In this document: positions 37,280 through 45,847 of the stretch, one piece after another
Layout of the letters: each line of letters begins with the position of its first letter
Position numbering within the stretch: position 1 is the first letter of the stretch
Assembly (NCBI RefSeq): GCF_011758765.1
Contig: NZ_JAANOU010000001.1
Span: forward strand, 1,178,001 to 1,242,000
DNA: 64,000 nucleotides
Reading direction: 5' to 3'
Origin: Amycolatopsis viridis
Lineage (GTDB): Bacteria; Actinomycetota; Actinomycetes; Mycobacteriales; Pseudonocardiaceae
Position numbers and translations under genes: made by a program
Notes under the pieces: generated by a model
Told to the model about the DNA's origin: nothing
Database searches by the model: none
Seen by the model: the letters and a program-made list of their open reading frames with translations, nothing else

Positions 37280-37308
37280 TTGACCTAGCCTCATTACACG
37301 GGTGTAAT
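37280..37308 (+). promoter_or_regulatory. whiB2 promoter overlapping an ATTACAC/GTGTAAT palindrome
   Basis: TTGACC (37280-37285), a 17-base spacer and TGTAAT (37303-37308) form a near-consensus primary-sigma promoter, rare in such GC-rich DNA. The inverted repeat ATTACAC-GG-GTGTAAT (37293-37308) covers the -10, so a dimeric protein bound there would block transcription. The leader to the whiB2 GTG is about 85 bases. Confidence 0.7.
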
Positions 37309-37401
37309 CACAGTGCTGTTATTCGTTGCTGCAAGGGGGCGACGGGTACGGCGTTGCAAGACCGCCAGCCTGGGGAGTGCGTGGAAGCAGAGGAGGCGGA
37401 C

Positions 37402-37725
37402 GTGCGGTTGGAATCCGGCGGAAGGGATTGGGGGAACGTCGTGGAGTGGCGAGAAGGCCCGGAGGTGGAGCTGGGCGAGCTCGTCGACCTCTTCGACAAC
37501 GACGAGCCCCCCGAGTGGCAGGACCGCGCCTTGTGCGCGCAGACCGACCCCGAGGCGTTCTTCCCGGAGAAGGGCGGCTCGACCCGTGAGGCGAAGCGAA
37601 TCTGTCAGGGCTGCGAAGTGAAGGGCGAATGCCTGGAGTACGCGCTGGCCCACGACGAGCGCTTCGGCATCTGGGGTGGTCTGTCCGAACGGGAGCGTCG
37701 CAAGCTGAAAAAGCGGGCTGTGTAA
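37402..37725 (+). CDS. whiB2: WhiB-family Fe-S transcription factor, WhiB2/WhmD type
   Basis: The 107-residue protein has four conserved Cys in the order C-x(29)-C-x2-C-x5-C (DRALCAQTDPEAFFP, then ICQGCEVKGECLEYAL), the GIWGGLSERERR turn and a basic C-terminal KLKKRAV helix for DNA contact. WhiB2/WhmD is needed for septation and cell division. GTG 37402 is preferred since GAGGAGG lies 5 bases before it; upstream in-frame GTG at 37381 would add seven residues. Its position beside the metallopeptidase-like gene, DUF3499 gene and manB matches mycobacterial whiB2. Confidence 0.88.
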   Translation: MRLESGGRDWGNVVEWREGPEVELGELVDLFDNDEPPEWQDRALCAQTDPEAFFPEKGGSTREAKRICQGCEVKGECLEYALAHDERFGIWGGLSERERRKLKKRAV

Positions 37726-37859
37726 GGGATTTCACGCCTGCTTCACAACAAGGTGGTAGGTCTTCGGGTGCTCGTTGCGGTGCTCGGGGTGACTGCCGGC
37801 TCGGCTAGGCTGGCGCGGCAGAAGATCCTCACCGGTCGCCGCCGCCCACTGGAGAAGCC

Positions 37860-39800
37860 TTGCCCGACAACGTGACCGTCCCGGACAGGGCCTCGACGGT
37901 GGCCAGGATCGCCCCAGCGGTGGGCATTTTCGTGGTTCTCGCCGCGCTGGGACTTTCGGTGAACGCGGGACGGCTCGGCTTCGACCTCGCCGGCGGGCGG
38001 CTGTTGCCGGCCGGTTCGCTGAGCGAGGTCTGGTCGGCTTACCTCGCGAACTGGCACCCCGTCGGCGGCGGTACCGCGAGTGCGCCGCCGGCCGCGCTGG
38101 CGGTGCTCGGGATCTTCGGGGCGCTCTGCACGCCGCACGGTTTCGTGTCCGTGCTGATGATCGCCGACGCTCCGCTCGCCGGGGTGTCGGCGTACCTCGC
38201 GACGCGCCGGCTGCCGGTGCAGCCGTGGGTGCGGGCGGTGACCGCCGGTGCCTACGGACTGCTGCCGGCCGCGACCGCCGCGGTGGCGCAGGGCCGGCTC
38301 GACGTCGTGGCGGCCCACATCCTGCTGCCGCCGGTGATCGCCGGGATCGCCGGTCTGCTGGCCGGTCCGGGGCAGCGCTGGCTGCACTCGTCGTCGTTGT
38401 GCGCGCTCGGCCTGGCCGTGCTCGGCGCGTTCTCGCCGCTGGCGCACCTGCTGGCGCTCACCGGTCTGGTTGCCGGGTTCGTGGTGCTGCCCTCGCCCGC
38501 GCCGTTGCTGAAACGGGCCGCGGCGGTGGTCATCGTGGTGCTGGTGCCGTTGGCGCTGCTGATGCCGTGGCCGGTCGTGCTGGTCAACCACCCGGCGCTG
38601 GTGCTGCACGGACTGAGCGGCCCGGGCGACCCGGTCACTGCCGTCGAGCTGGCCGGGCTGGATCCGGGCGGTGCCGGGGCGTGGCCGGCCGGGCTCGCCG
38701 TGCTGCTGGCCGCCGTGGTCGCGTTCGCGGTGCGGCCCGGGCGCGGGGCCGCGGCGGGTCTCGCGGTGGTGGTGCTGGGGATCGCGGGCCTGGCGCTGGT
38801 GCGGCTGGTGACCGTGACGCCCCTGCAGGGCGGGCCGGTGTCGGCGGGGTTCGCCGGGGTGCCGCTGCTGGTCGCCGGGGCCGGGCTGCTGTGGATCGTG
38901 TTGTCCACCTGCCGAGGCGACCTCGGCAAACCCGTGCTGGCCGGTGGGGCGGCGCTGGTCGTCACGCTGGCCGTGGCCTTCGTGGTGGCGGGCAGCGGTG
39001 GGCCGCTGCGATCCGGCGGCGGCCCGGCGCTCGCGCAGGACCAGGCCGACGAGCTGGCGCGCACCGGCCGGTCGGTCCTGGTGCTCGGTGGCGGCGGGAC
39101 ACCCGCGATGCAGACGGGCGGCCGGATGCCCCGGTTCGGGGACGACCAGCTGGCGGTGAGCGCGGCAACGCCCACGCGCCTCGCGGGCTGGCAGGAAGCG
39201 CTGACGGGTGCCGATCCGGGACGCATCCGGGCGGCGCTGTCCGGCGCCGCGGCGTCCGGCGCGTTGTTCGTGGTGCTCCCGGCGGGCACGGAACCCGGCC
39301 CGATCGTGGCGACCGCCCCCGCCCTCGCGTCCCCGGTCGCGCCGACCAGCGACGGACGGGCCGTTTTGCGGTTGCTGGAGCCCGGTGGTCAGGTCGTGCT
39401 GATCCCGCCCGGGGTGGCGCGGCAGGCGGTGACGTCCCAGGCCCCCACGAGCACCCTGGGCGTGACACCGGTGGACGCGCAGCTGCCCGACGTGCGGGTG
39501 CGGGTGTCTGACGGCGTGCCCGGACGGCTGCTCGTGCTGGCCGCCGAGTACGAGGACGGCTGGCGCGCCCGGGTTGACGGCCGCGCGGTGCCGGTCGTGC
39601 CGGCGTGGGGGCACCAGGTGGCGGTCGCGGTGCCGACCGCGCAGGCGGACGTGACCGTGGAGCGCCCCGCCACCCTCCGGGACGTGCTGTTGCTGGTCCA
39701 GGTGGCGGCTGCGCTGTTCACCCTGCTCACCGCGGTGCCCACCGGGATCGGCGCGGCCCGCCCGCCGCGGCCGCAGCCGGTGCCGACGACCGGATCGTGA
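37860..39800 (+). CDS. Polytopic membrane protein, glycosyltransferase-associated C-terminal type
   Basis: A 646-residue protein with about ten hydrophobic segments in residues 15-390, an extracytoplasmic domain from about 400 to 590 and one last helix near 605-625. The segment LLPAGSLSEVWSAYLANWHPVGGGTASAPPAALAVLG resembles the membrane half of large actinobacterial GT2 glycosyltransferases found near whiB2, but the cytoplasmic GT2 domain is absent, so this may be a stand-alone or truncated version. It probably handles wall polysaccharide. TTG 37860 is used because GGAG lies 6 bases before; GTG 37872 is an alternative. Confidence 0.7.
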   Translation: MPDNVTVPDRASTVARIAPAVGIFVVLAALGLSVNAGRLGFDLAGGRLLPAGSLSEVWSAYLANWHPVGGGTASAPPAALAVLGIFGALCTPHGFVSVLMIADAPLAGVSAYLATRRLPVQPWVRAVTAGAYGLLPAATAAVAQGRLDVVAAHILLPPVIAGIAGLLAGPGQRWLHSSSLCALGLAVLGAFSPLAHLLALTGLVAGFVVLPSPAPLLKRAAAVVIVVLVPLALLMPWPVVLVNHPALVLHGLSGPGDPVTAVELAGLDPGGAGAWPAGLAVLLAAVVAFAVRPGRGAAAGLAVVVLGIAGLALVRLVTVTPLQGGPVSAGFAGVPLLVAGAGLLWIVLSTCRGDLGKPVLAGGAALVVTLAVAFVVAGSGGPLRSGGGPALAQDQADELARTGRSVLVLGGGGTPAMQTGGRMPRFGDDQLAVSAATPTRLAGWQEALTGADPGRIRAALSGAAASGALFVVLPAGTEPGPIVATAPALASPVAPTSDGRAVLRLLEPGGQVVLIPPGVARQAVTSQAPTSTLGVTPVDAQLPDVRVRVSDGVPGRLLVLAAEYEDGWRARVDGRAVPVVPAWGHQVAVAVPTAQADVTVERPATLRDVLLLVQVAAALFTLLTAVPTGIGAARPPRPQPVPTTGS

Positions 39801-39812
39801 GCGGGCGGGGAG

Positions 39813-40271
39813 CTACTCGCCCTCGATGACGTCCGGTTCGACGCCCAGGTAGCCCGCCACCTGCTCGACCAGCACGTCGTGCACCAGGTCCGCCAGTTCG
39901 CCCGGGTCCTTGGCGCGCGCCTCGAGGGGCCGGCGGTACAGCACGATCCGCGCGCGCGTCGGCAGGCCCGTCCGGTCGACACCCGCCGGGACCAGCCGGG
40001 ACAGCGGCACTGCCCCGTCGTGCAGCACCCCGTCGTCCTCGGGGGCACCGCCGCCGCGGATCTCCGGGACGTCGTCGACCGCGACGTCGAGCTTCGTCAG
40101 CTGGTCCCGCCACCGGGCCTCGATCGGCTCCAGCGCGTCGAGCACGAGCTGGTCGAACTTCTCCGCACGGCTGGCCGCAGCGGGCAGGCTCGCCGGGTAC
40201 AGCGGCCCGCGCAGCCCGCGGCCGTGCCGGTCCCGGCGGACACGCCGCCGATGCCGGGAACTTCGAGCCAT
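39813..40271 (-). CDS. Metallopeptidase-family-like protein without an HExxH motif
   Basis: The 152-residue protein occupies the place of M. tuberculosis Rv3259, a protein of the zincin-like DUF1025 family. It has a basic N-terminus, RIVLYRRPLEARAKDP and the helix ELADLVHDVLVEQVAGYLGVEPDVIEG. Where the family elsewhere has HExxH, the sequence here reads VEQVAGYLG, so a zinc site is not evident; this may be a non-catalytic branch. ATG at 40269-40271; GTG at 40275-40277 would add two residues. Divergent from the DUF3499 gene. Confidence 0.75.
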   Translation of the reverse strand: MARSSRHRRRVRRDRHGRGLRGPLYPASLPAAASRAEKFDQLVLDALEPIEARWRDQLTKLDVAVDDVPEIRGGGAPEDDGVLHDGAVPLSRLVPAGVDRTGLPTRARIVLYRRPLEARAKDPGELADLVHDVLVEQVAGYLGVEPDVIEGE

Positions 40272-40367
40272 GGACACATCCGGAAGGTTACGCGTTGGCC
40301 TCGGCCCGTGGCGTCCACCGGTGCGCCTGCGCGCAGTTGCCGGGGGGAAGCGCTATCGTCTGCGATC

Positions 40368-40724
40368 GTGTCGAGCGTACGAAAGTGTTCGCGAACGGGG
40401 TGCCTGAACCCGGCCGTCGCCACGCTTACCTACGCCTACAGCGATTCGACCGCGGTGGTCGGTCCCCTCGCGACGGCGTCCGAGCCGCATTCCTACGACC
40501 TGTGCGAGGAGCACGCGCTCCGGCTGACCGCACCCCGGGGCTGGGAGGTCGTCCGGCACGAGGGCGAGTTCGCCGCGCCGGACCGCTCCGACGACGAGCT
40601 CACGGCGCTGGCCGAGGCCGTCCGCGAGGCCGGCCGGTCCGACAAGCCCGCCCCGCCCCCGGAGCCGGAGGGACCCTCCGGGCGGCGTGGGCACCTGCGG
40701 GTGCTGCCCGACCCGATCTCGTAG
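40368..40724 (+). CDS. DUF3499 protein, likely zinc-binding
   Basis: A 118-residue protein that begins VSSVRKCSRTGCLNPAVATLTYAYSD and continues with YDLCEEHALRL. Cys7, Cys12, the Cys of LCEEH and the His three residues later make a plausible C2-C-H zinc site. The C-terminus is Pro/Glu-rich and disordered. It matches Rv3258c in sequence type and location between the metallopeptidase-like gene and manB. TATCGT at 40354-40359 lies 8 bases before the GTG with no ribosome site, so translation is probably leaderless. Function unknown. Confidence 0.85.
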   Translation: MSSVRKCSRTGCLNPAVATLTYAYSDSTAVVGPLATASEPHSYDLCEEHALRLTAPRGWEVVRHEGEFAAPDRSDDELTALAEAVREAGRSDKPAPPPEPEGPSGRRGHLRVLPDPIS

Positions 40725-40803
40725 GTCACGCCGCATCCGCCCCGTGTTCCCCCGGTAGGCTCTCGGGTATCCGCAGTCCATGGACAACTCCCGGGGAGAG
40801 CGC

Positions 40804-42159
40804 GTGTCAGACCTGTCGGCCATCGTCAAGGCCTACGACATCCGTGGCGTCGTCGGCGAGCAACTCGACGCCGGCCTGGTTCGGGACTTCGGCGCGGCCT
40901 TCGCGTTGCTGATCAAGCCCGAGTCGCCGTCGGTGGTGATCGGCCACGACATGCGTGAGTCTTCCCCGGGGCTGGCCGCCGCGTTCGCCGAGGGTGTCAC
41001 CTCGCAGGGGCTCGACGTCGTGTCGATCGGCCTGTGCAGCACCGACGAGCTCTACTTCGCCTCCGGCTCGCTCAACCTGCCCGGCGCGATGTTCACGGCC
41101 AGCCACAACCCGGCCAAGTACAACGGCATCAAGCTCTGCCGCGCGGGCGCCGCCCCGGTGGGGCAGGAGTCCGGGCTCGCCGAGATCCGCGACACCGTCG
41201 AGCAGGGTGTGCCGGAGTTCGCCGGGCAGCCCGGCAGCGTCACCGAGCGGGACGTGCTGCCGGACTACGCCGCCTACCTGCGCCGGCTCGTGGACCTCTC
41301 CGGCAGCCGCCCGCTGAAGATCGTCGTGGACGCCGGCAACGGCATGGGTGGCCACACGGTTCCGACGGTCTTCGAGGGCCTGCCCATCGAGATCGTGCCG
41401 ATGTACTTCGAGCTCGACGGCAGCTTCCCCAACCACGAGGCCAATCCCCTGGACCCGAAGAACCTGGTCGACCTGCAGGCCAAGGTCCGCGAGGTGGGTG
41501 CGGACGCCGGGCTGGCCTTCGACGGCGATGCCGACCGCTGCTTCGTCGTCGACGAGAACGGCGACCCGGTGTCACCGAGCGCCGTCACCGCGCTGGTCGC
41601 GGTGCGCGAGCTGGCCAAGGAGCCGGGCGCGACGATCATCCACAACCTGATCACCTCGCAGGCGGTGCCGGAGATCGTCGCCGAAAACGGGGGCAAGCCG
41701 GTGCGCACCCGGGTCGGGCACTCGTTCATCAAGCAGGAGATGGCCACGACCGGCGCGATCTTCGGCGGCGAGCACTCCGCCCACTACTACTTCCGCGACT
41801 TCTGGCGCGCCGACACCGGCATGCTGGCCGCCCTGCACGTGCTGGCCGCGCTCGGCGAGCAGGACGGGCCGCTGTCCGAGCTGACCGCGGAGTACTCGCG
41901 GTACGCGGCCTCCGGCGAGATCAACTCGACCGTGGACGACCAGGTCGCCAAGCAGCTCGCGGTCAAGGACGCGTTCGCGCGCCGTCCCGGCGCCGAGATC
42001 GACGAGGTGGACGGCCTGACGGTGAAGCTGCCCGGCAAGGCGTGGTTCAACCTGCGCCCGTCCAACACCGAGCCGCTGCTGCGGCTCAACGTCGAGGCCG
42101 CCGACGCCGACGCGGTCCGCGCGCTGACCGACGAAGTCCTCGCGATCGTTCGCAGCTAG
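40804..42159 (+). CDS. manB: Phosphomannomutase/phosphoglucomutase
   Basis: The 451-residue alpha-D-phosphohexomutase has the phospho-Ser loop TASHNP near residue 98, the Mg site DGDADR near 240, the sugar loop GGEHSAHYYF and the phosphate loop RPSNTEPLLRLN. It converts mannose-6-P to mannose-1-P for GDP-mannose. GTG 40804 is preferred (GGGGAG upstream); ATG 40780 is in frame but would add eight residues with no site. Followed by the Trm112-like gene, the SIS protein and manA in one strand-coherent cluster. Confidence 0.94.
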   Translation: MSDLSAIVKAYDIRGVVGEQLDAGLVRDFGAAFALLIKPESPSVVIGHDMRESSPGLAAAFAEGVTSQGLDVVSIGLCSTDELYFASGSLNLPGAMFTASHNPAKYNGIKLCRAGAAPVGQESGLAEIRDTVEQGVPEFAGQPGSVTERDVLPDYAAYLRRLVDLSGSRPLKIVVDAGNGMGGHTVPTVFEGLPIEIVPMYFELDGSFPNHEANPLDPKNLVDLQAKVREVGADAGLAFDGDADRCFVVDENGDPVSPSAVTALVAVRELAKEPGATIIHNLITSQAVPEIVAENGGKPVRTRVGHSFIKQEMATTGAIFGGEHSAHYYFRDFWRADTGMLAALHVLAALGEQDGPLSELTAEYSRYAASGEINSTVDDQVAKQLAVKDAFARRPGAEIDEVDGLTVKLPGKAWFNLRPSNTEPLLRLNVEAADADAVRALTDEVLAIVRS

Positions 42160-42171
42160 GGAGGTACCCCC

Positions 42172-42384
42172 ATGGCAGTCGCGCTCGATGCCCAGTTGCT
42201 GGAGATCCTGGCGTGCCCGTCGGACGACCACGCGCCGCTGCGGCCGGGAACGGCGAGCGACCCGGAGGCCGACGCGCTGACGTGCACCTCCTGCGGCCGT
42301 GAGTTCCCGGTCCGGGACGGGATCCCGGTCCTGCTGCTCGACGAGGCCACGCTTCCAGGTGAGTCCCGTGCCGATGGTGCTTGA
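42172..42384 (+). CDS. Trm112-family small zinc-finger-like protein
   Basis: The 70-residue protein starts MAVALDAQLLEILACPSDDHAPLR, then LTCTSCGREFPVRDGIPVLLLDEA, the signature of Trm112/YcaR proteins, with Cys at 15 and the pair in CTSC that can hold zinc. In other organisms Trm112 is an adaptor for methyltransferases; the bacterial partner is uncertain. ATG has GGGAGG upstream. It overlaps the next gene by 17 bases. Confidence 0.88.
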   Translation: MAVALDAQLLEILACPSDDHAPLRPGTASDPEADALTCTSCGREFPVRDGIPVLLLDEATLPGESRADGA

Positions 42385-43462
42385 CGACACGCTCCTGGAC
42401 GACCCCGCGCGCCTGGCGGAGGCCGACACGGCAGGACTGCTCAGGGCCGCGGCGATGGCGGGCGCCCAGGTGCGGTCCACCGCCGAGGCCGCCGCGGACG
42501 CGGAACTGGCTGACCGGCTGGACCTGGGCCGCCCCCGCGCGCTCGTCCTCGTCGTCCGCCCCGGGGTGAGCCGCAGCGTCGCGCGTCTGCTGTACGCCCT
42601 GCTCGCGCCGGCCTGCCCGGTGCCGGTCCTCGTCAGCGAGGCGGTGCCACCGTGGATCGGGGCGCTGGACGTCGTCTTCGCGCACACCGACGACCCGTTC
42701 GACCGGGAGCTGGCCGCCGGTATCGAGCGGGCCGCCCGCTACGGCGCCACCGTCGTGCTGTCCGGGCCCAGCGAGGGCCCGGTCGGAGCCTCGCTCGCCG
42801 GGAAGGGCATCCAGCTCGTCCCCCGGGTCGCGGTGCCGCCGGAACTGACCTTCGCCCGCGGCCTCGCCGCCGGGCTGCTCACCGCGAACGCCCTCGGCCT
42901 GCTGGTCGCCGACGTGCAGTTGCTCGCCGACCAGCTGGACTCCGAGGCGGAGCGCGCCCATCTCGGCCGCGACTCCTTCGCCAATCCCGCCAAGGCGCTC
43001 GCGCTGCGCCTCGCGGACCGGATCCCGCTGCTGTGGGGGCTGGACCCGATCGCGGTCTCGGTCGCCCAGCACGCCGGCTACGCGCTGGGCGCGTTCGCCG
43101 GGATCGTCGCCGACATCGCGGACTACCGTCAGGCGCTCACCCGTCGCGCGCTGCGTCAGGCGGCGGCGAGCAGCTCCGGCGAGCGGGACATCTTCGCCGA
43201 CCCCGATTTCGATACCGACCTGCCGAACTACCGGGTGCTGCTGCTCGCGGTGCACAGCGGTCCGGCAGCCGACGCGGTGCGCCACGAGGCTTCGAATACG
43301 CTTCCCGGGGCCGGAGTGGTGGCTCCCGCGGACGAGATCGTCGGTGACGAGCCCGTGCGCGCCGGGGTGCTCGCGCTACGGTTCGAGCTGGCCGCGGTCT
43401 ACCTCGGGCTGGCGACCGCCACGACGGGTGGCGGCGGGCACTACGAACCCGCGTCGGCCTGA
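42368..43462 (+). CDS. SIS-domain protein, TobH / Rv3256c-like
   Basis: A 364-residue protein with a phosphosugar-isomerase (SIS)-like fold: RALVLVVRPGVSRSVARLLYALLAPACPVPVLVSEAVPP resembles the sugar-phosphate-binding half, followed by a bact-PGI_C-like C-terminal half (LPNYRVLLLAVHSG). It sits between manB and manA exactly as Rv3256c does, so a role in mannose-6-P handling or regulation is likely; catalytic residues cannot be confirmed by eye. GTG 42368 (AGGTGAG just before) is preferred; ATG 42374 is two codons later. Confidence 0.8.
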   Translation: MPMVLDDTLLDDPARLAEADTAGLLRAAAMAGAQVRSTAEAAADAELADRLDLGRPRALVLVVRPGVSRSVARLLYALLAPACPVPVLVSEAVPPWIGALDVVFAHTDDPFDRELAAGIERAARYGATVVLSGPSEGPVGASLAGKGIQLVPRVAVPPELTFARGLAAGLLTANALGLLVADVQLLADQLDSEAERAHLGRDSFANPAKALALRLADRIPLLWGLDPIAVSVAQHAGYALGAFAGIVADIADYRQALTRRALRQAAASSSGERDIFADPDFDTDLPNYRVLLLAVHSGPAADAVRHEASNTLPGAGVVAPADEIVGDEPVRAGVLALRFELAAVYLGLATATTGGGGHYEPASA

Positions 43463-43528
43463 CGCCGGTTCGCGCTCGATCCCGTGGATCGGGCCAGGGG
43501 TTGGAAGAGCCAAGGAGTTGAGAACACG

Positions 43529-44752
43529 GTGGAGCTGCTGCGCAATGCGGTGCGGCCCTACGCCTGGGGGTCCCGGACGACCATCCCCGAGCTGCTGGGC
43601 CGCGAGGTGCCCGCGCCGCACCCGGAGGCGGAGCTGTGGATGGGCGCCCATCCCGGCGACCCCTCCCGGATCCTGGGCCCGGACGGCGACGAGCGCACGC
43701 TGCTGGAACTCGTCGAGGCCGATCCGCTCGGCCAGCTGGGCCGGGAATGCGCCGAGCACTGGGGCAACCGGCTGCCGTTCCTGCTGAAGATCCTCGCGGT
43801 CGAGGAGCCGCTGTCGATGCAGGCGCACCCGTCGGCCGAGCAGTCGGCCGAGGGGTACGCCCGTGAGGAGGCCGCCGGCATCCCGCGGGACGCGCCGAAC
43901 CGGAACTACCCGGATCCGACGGCCAAGCCGGAGCTGGTGTGCGCGCTGACCGAGTTCCACGCGCTGGCCGGGTTCCGCAAGCCGGAGCGCACGGTCGAGC
44001 TGCTGCGTGCCATCGAGACGCCGGGGCTGGCCAAGTACACCGAGCTGCTGGCCGCCCAGCCGGACTCGAACGGCCTGCGGGCGCTGTTCACCACGTGGAT
44101 CACGCTGCCGCAGCCGGTGCTGGACGAGCTGCTGCCCGAGGTGCTCGACGCGTGCGTGCTGCACGTGAAGGACCACGGCGAGTTCGACGTCGAGTGCCGC
44201 ACCATCCTGGAGCTGGGCGAGGCGCACCCGCGGGACGCCGGCGTGCTGGCCGCGCTGCTGCTCAACCGGCTCACGCTCAGCGCCGGCGAGGCCATCTACC
44301 TGCCGGCCGGCAACCTGCACCTGTACCTGCACGGCACGGCGGTGGAAATCCTGGCCAACTCGGACAACATCCTGCGCTGCGGGCTGACCCCCAAGCACGT
44401 GGACGTGCCCGAGCTGCTCCGCGTGGTCGACTTCACCTGCGCGGACATGCCGATCCTGCGTGGCGAGCCGTCCGAGTGCGGCGAGGTGTACACGACCGAC
44501 GCGCCGGAGTTCGAGTTGTCCCGTTGCGAATGGGACGCCGGTGAGACCGGCGCGCTCCGCGTCGGCAACGGCAAGCCGCAGATCCTGCTGTGCACGCAGG
44601 GCTCCGTGCGGGTCAAGGCGGAGAGCGGCCAGGAGCTGGAGCTGCGCCGCGGCCAGTCGATGTGGGTCCCGGCCTCGGATCCGGCGGTCGCGGTCCACCC
44701 GGCCGAGGCCGGCCGGACGCAGCTGTTCCGCGCCACCTCGGGCTGCCTCTAG
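43529..44752 (+). CDS. manA: Mannose-6-phosphate isomerase, class I
   Basis: The 407-residue cupin enzyme contains MQAHPS (zinc Gln and His), the Glu of KPELVCAL and the later PAGNLHLYLHG that supplies the last His, all in the correct order. It interconverts fructose-6-P and mannose-6-P, the entry to GDP-mannose. GTG 43529 follows AAGGAG at 11 bases. The start ELLRNAVRPYAWGSRTTIPELLG is typical. Last gene of the manB-Trm112-SIS-manA cluster, convergent with the Lrp gene. Confidence 0.94.
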   Translation: MELLRNAVRPYAWGSRTTIPELLGREVPAPHPEAELWMGAHPGDPSRILGPDGDERTLLELVEADPLGQLGRECAEHWGNRLPFLLKILAVEEPLSMQAHPSAEQSAEGYAREEAAGIPRDAPNRNYPDPTAKPELVCALTEFHALAGFRKPERTVELLRAIETPGLAKYTELLAAQPDSNGLRALFTTWITLPQPVLDELLPEVLDACVLHVKDHGEFDVECRTILELGEAHPRDAGVLAALLLNRLTLSAGEAIYLPAGNLHLYLHGTAVEILANSDNILRCGLTPKHVDVPELLRVVDFTCADMPILRGEPSECGEVYTTDAPEFELSRCEWDAGETGALRVGNGKPQILLCTQGSVRVKAESGQELELRRGQSMWVPASDPAVAVHPAEAGRTQLFRATSGCL

Positions 44753-44774
44753 CGACCACTTGGCGGACGCGACC

Positions 44775-45236
44775 TCAGACCGGGTCGATCACCGCGTTGC
44801 GGATGTGTTCGTAGATGACGTTGGTGCGGACGTCGGCGACCTCCTGGCGCTGGGTGAGCCGGTCGATGACGAACGCGTAGAGGCTGTCGTTGTCCGGGAC
44901 GGCCACGTGCACCAGGAAGTCCTCGCCGCCGGTCACCACGAACACGCCCAGGGTTTCCGGCTGCCGCGTCACCCATTCCCGGAAGGCATCGATGACCCGC
45001 CGGGACGGCGGCCGCACCCGGATCGCGATGAGCGCCTGTACCCGGCGGCCGATCTTCGCCAGGTCCAGGTCGACGTGGTAGCCGCGGATGACGCCCCGCT
45101 CCCGCAGGGCGCGGACGCGTTCCAGTGACGTGGAGGGGGAGACGCCGGTGGCCGCGGCCAGCTCCCGGTTGGTTCGCCGTCCGTCGCGCTGCAATTCCCG
45201 CAGCAATGCCTGATCAAGTTCGTCCAACTCGGCCAA
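44775..45236 (-). CDS. Lrp/AsnC-family transcriptional regulator
   Basis: The 153-residue protein has the Lrp helix-turn-helix (LDELDQALLRELQRDGRRTNRELAAATGVS) and a RAM ligand-binding domain (YHVDLDLAKIGRRVQALIAIRV, then VTGGEDFLVHVAVPD). Such proteins sense amino acids and commonly act on a divergent neighbour, here the DUF2000 gene starting 72 bases away. The gap contains TTTAGTTCGGTGTTAGT, which may be part of the site, but I cannot define an operator. Confidence 0.92.
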   Translation of the reverse strand: MAELDELDQALLRELQRDGRRTNRELAAATGVSPSTSLERVRALRERGVIRGYHVDLDLAKIGRRVQALIAIRVRPPSRRVIDAFREWVTRQPETLGVFVVTGGEDFLVHVAVPDNDSLYAFVIDRLTQRQEVADVRTNVIYEHIRNAVIDPV

Positions 45237-45307
45237 TAGCGGCCTCCTGTCGAATTTAGTTCGGTGTTAGTGGACGAGTCTCGCATGTCTGCCTAGCGTG
45301 CTGCACT

Positions 45308-45766
45308 GTGACCACAGATGATCAGGTAGAAGTTCAGCTCGACGCCACCACTCGCACCGCCAAGGTGAAGTGGGTGATCGTCGCCGACCCGTCGCTCGGC
45401 CCGGGTCTCGTCGCCAACGCCACCGCCTGCCTCGGCGCCGCCGTCGGCAAGGTCCTGCCGTCACTGGTCGGCCCCGAAGTCGCCGACGCCTCGGGCCGGC
45501 CGCACGCCGGCCTGCCGTGGACCGGCTGCTCGATCCTCGCGGCCGACGCGGCCAGGCTGCTGGAGATCCGCGCCAAGGCGGCGAACCGCGAGGGCATTTT
45601 CGTCGCCGACATGTCCAAGCACGCACAGGCCAGCCGCTCCCACGACGAGTACACGGCGGCGATGGCCGGCACCGACGAGGCGGCCTTCGAGTACCACGCG
45701 GTCAGCCTGGTGGGCCCGCGGAACAAGATCGATAAGCTGGTCGGGGGGCTGCCGTTGCTGCGCTGA
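45308..45766 (+). CDS. DUF2000 family protein
   Basis: A 152-residue protein with the DUF2000 pattern: VKWVIVADPSLGPGLVANATACLGAAVGKVLP near the start and HDEYTAAMAGT near the end. The fold is similar to peptidyl-tRNA hydrolase 2, but activity is unknown. Divergent from the Lrp regulator, which probably controls it. TAGCGT at 45294-45299 is 8 bases before the GTG, with no ribosome site, suggesting a leaderless message. Confidence 0.82.
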   Translation: MTTDDQVEVQLDATTRTAKVKWVIVADPSLGPGLVANATACLGAAVGKVLPSLVGPEVADASGRPHAGLPWTGCSILAADAARLLEIRAKAANREGIFVADMSKHAQASRSHDEYTAAMAGTDEAAFEYHAVSLVGPRNKIDKLVGGLPLLR

Positions 45767-45847
45767 ACGGGCGGCGCGCGCAGGGCGCCGGACCCGGGGT
45801 TCTAGGCTCACTTCCGGCAAAACGGAAAGACTCAGCAGGGGGTCAGC

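Noticed and set aside
39879..40367. Upstream extension of the DUF3499 gene
   Set aside because: It is antisense to the metallopeptidase-like gene; the zinc motif begins right after the GTG at 40368.
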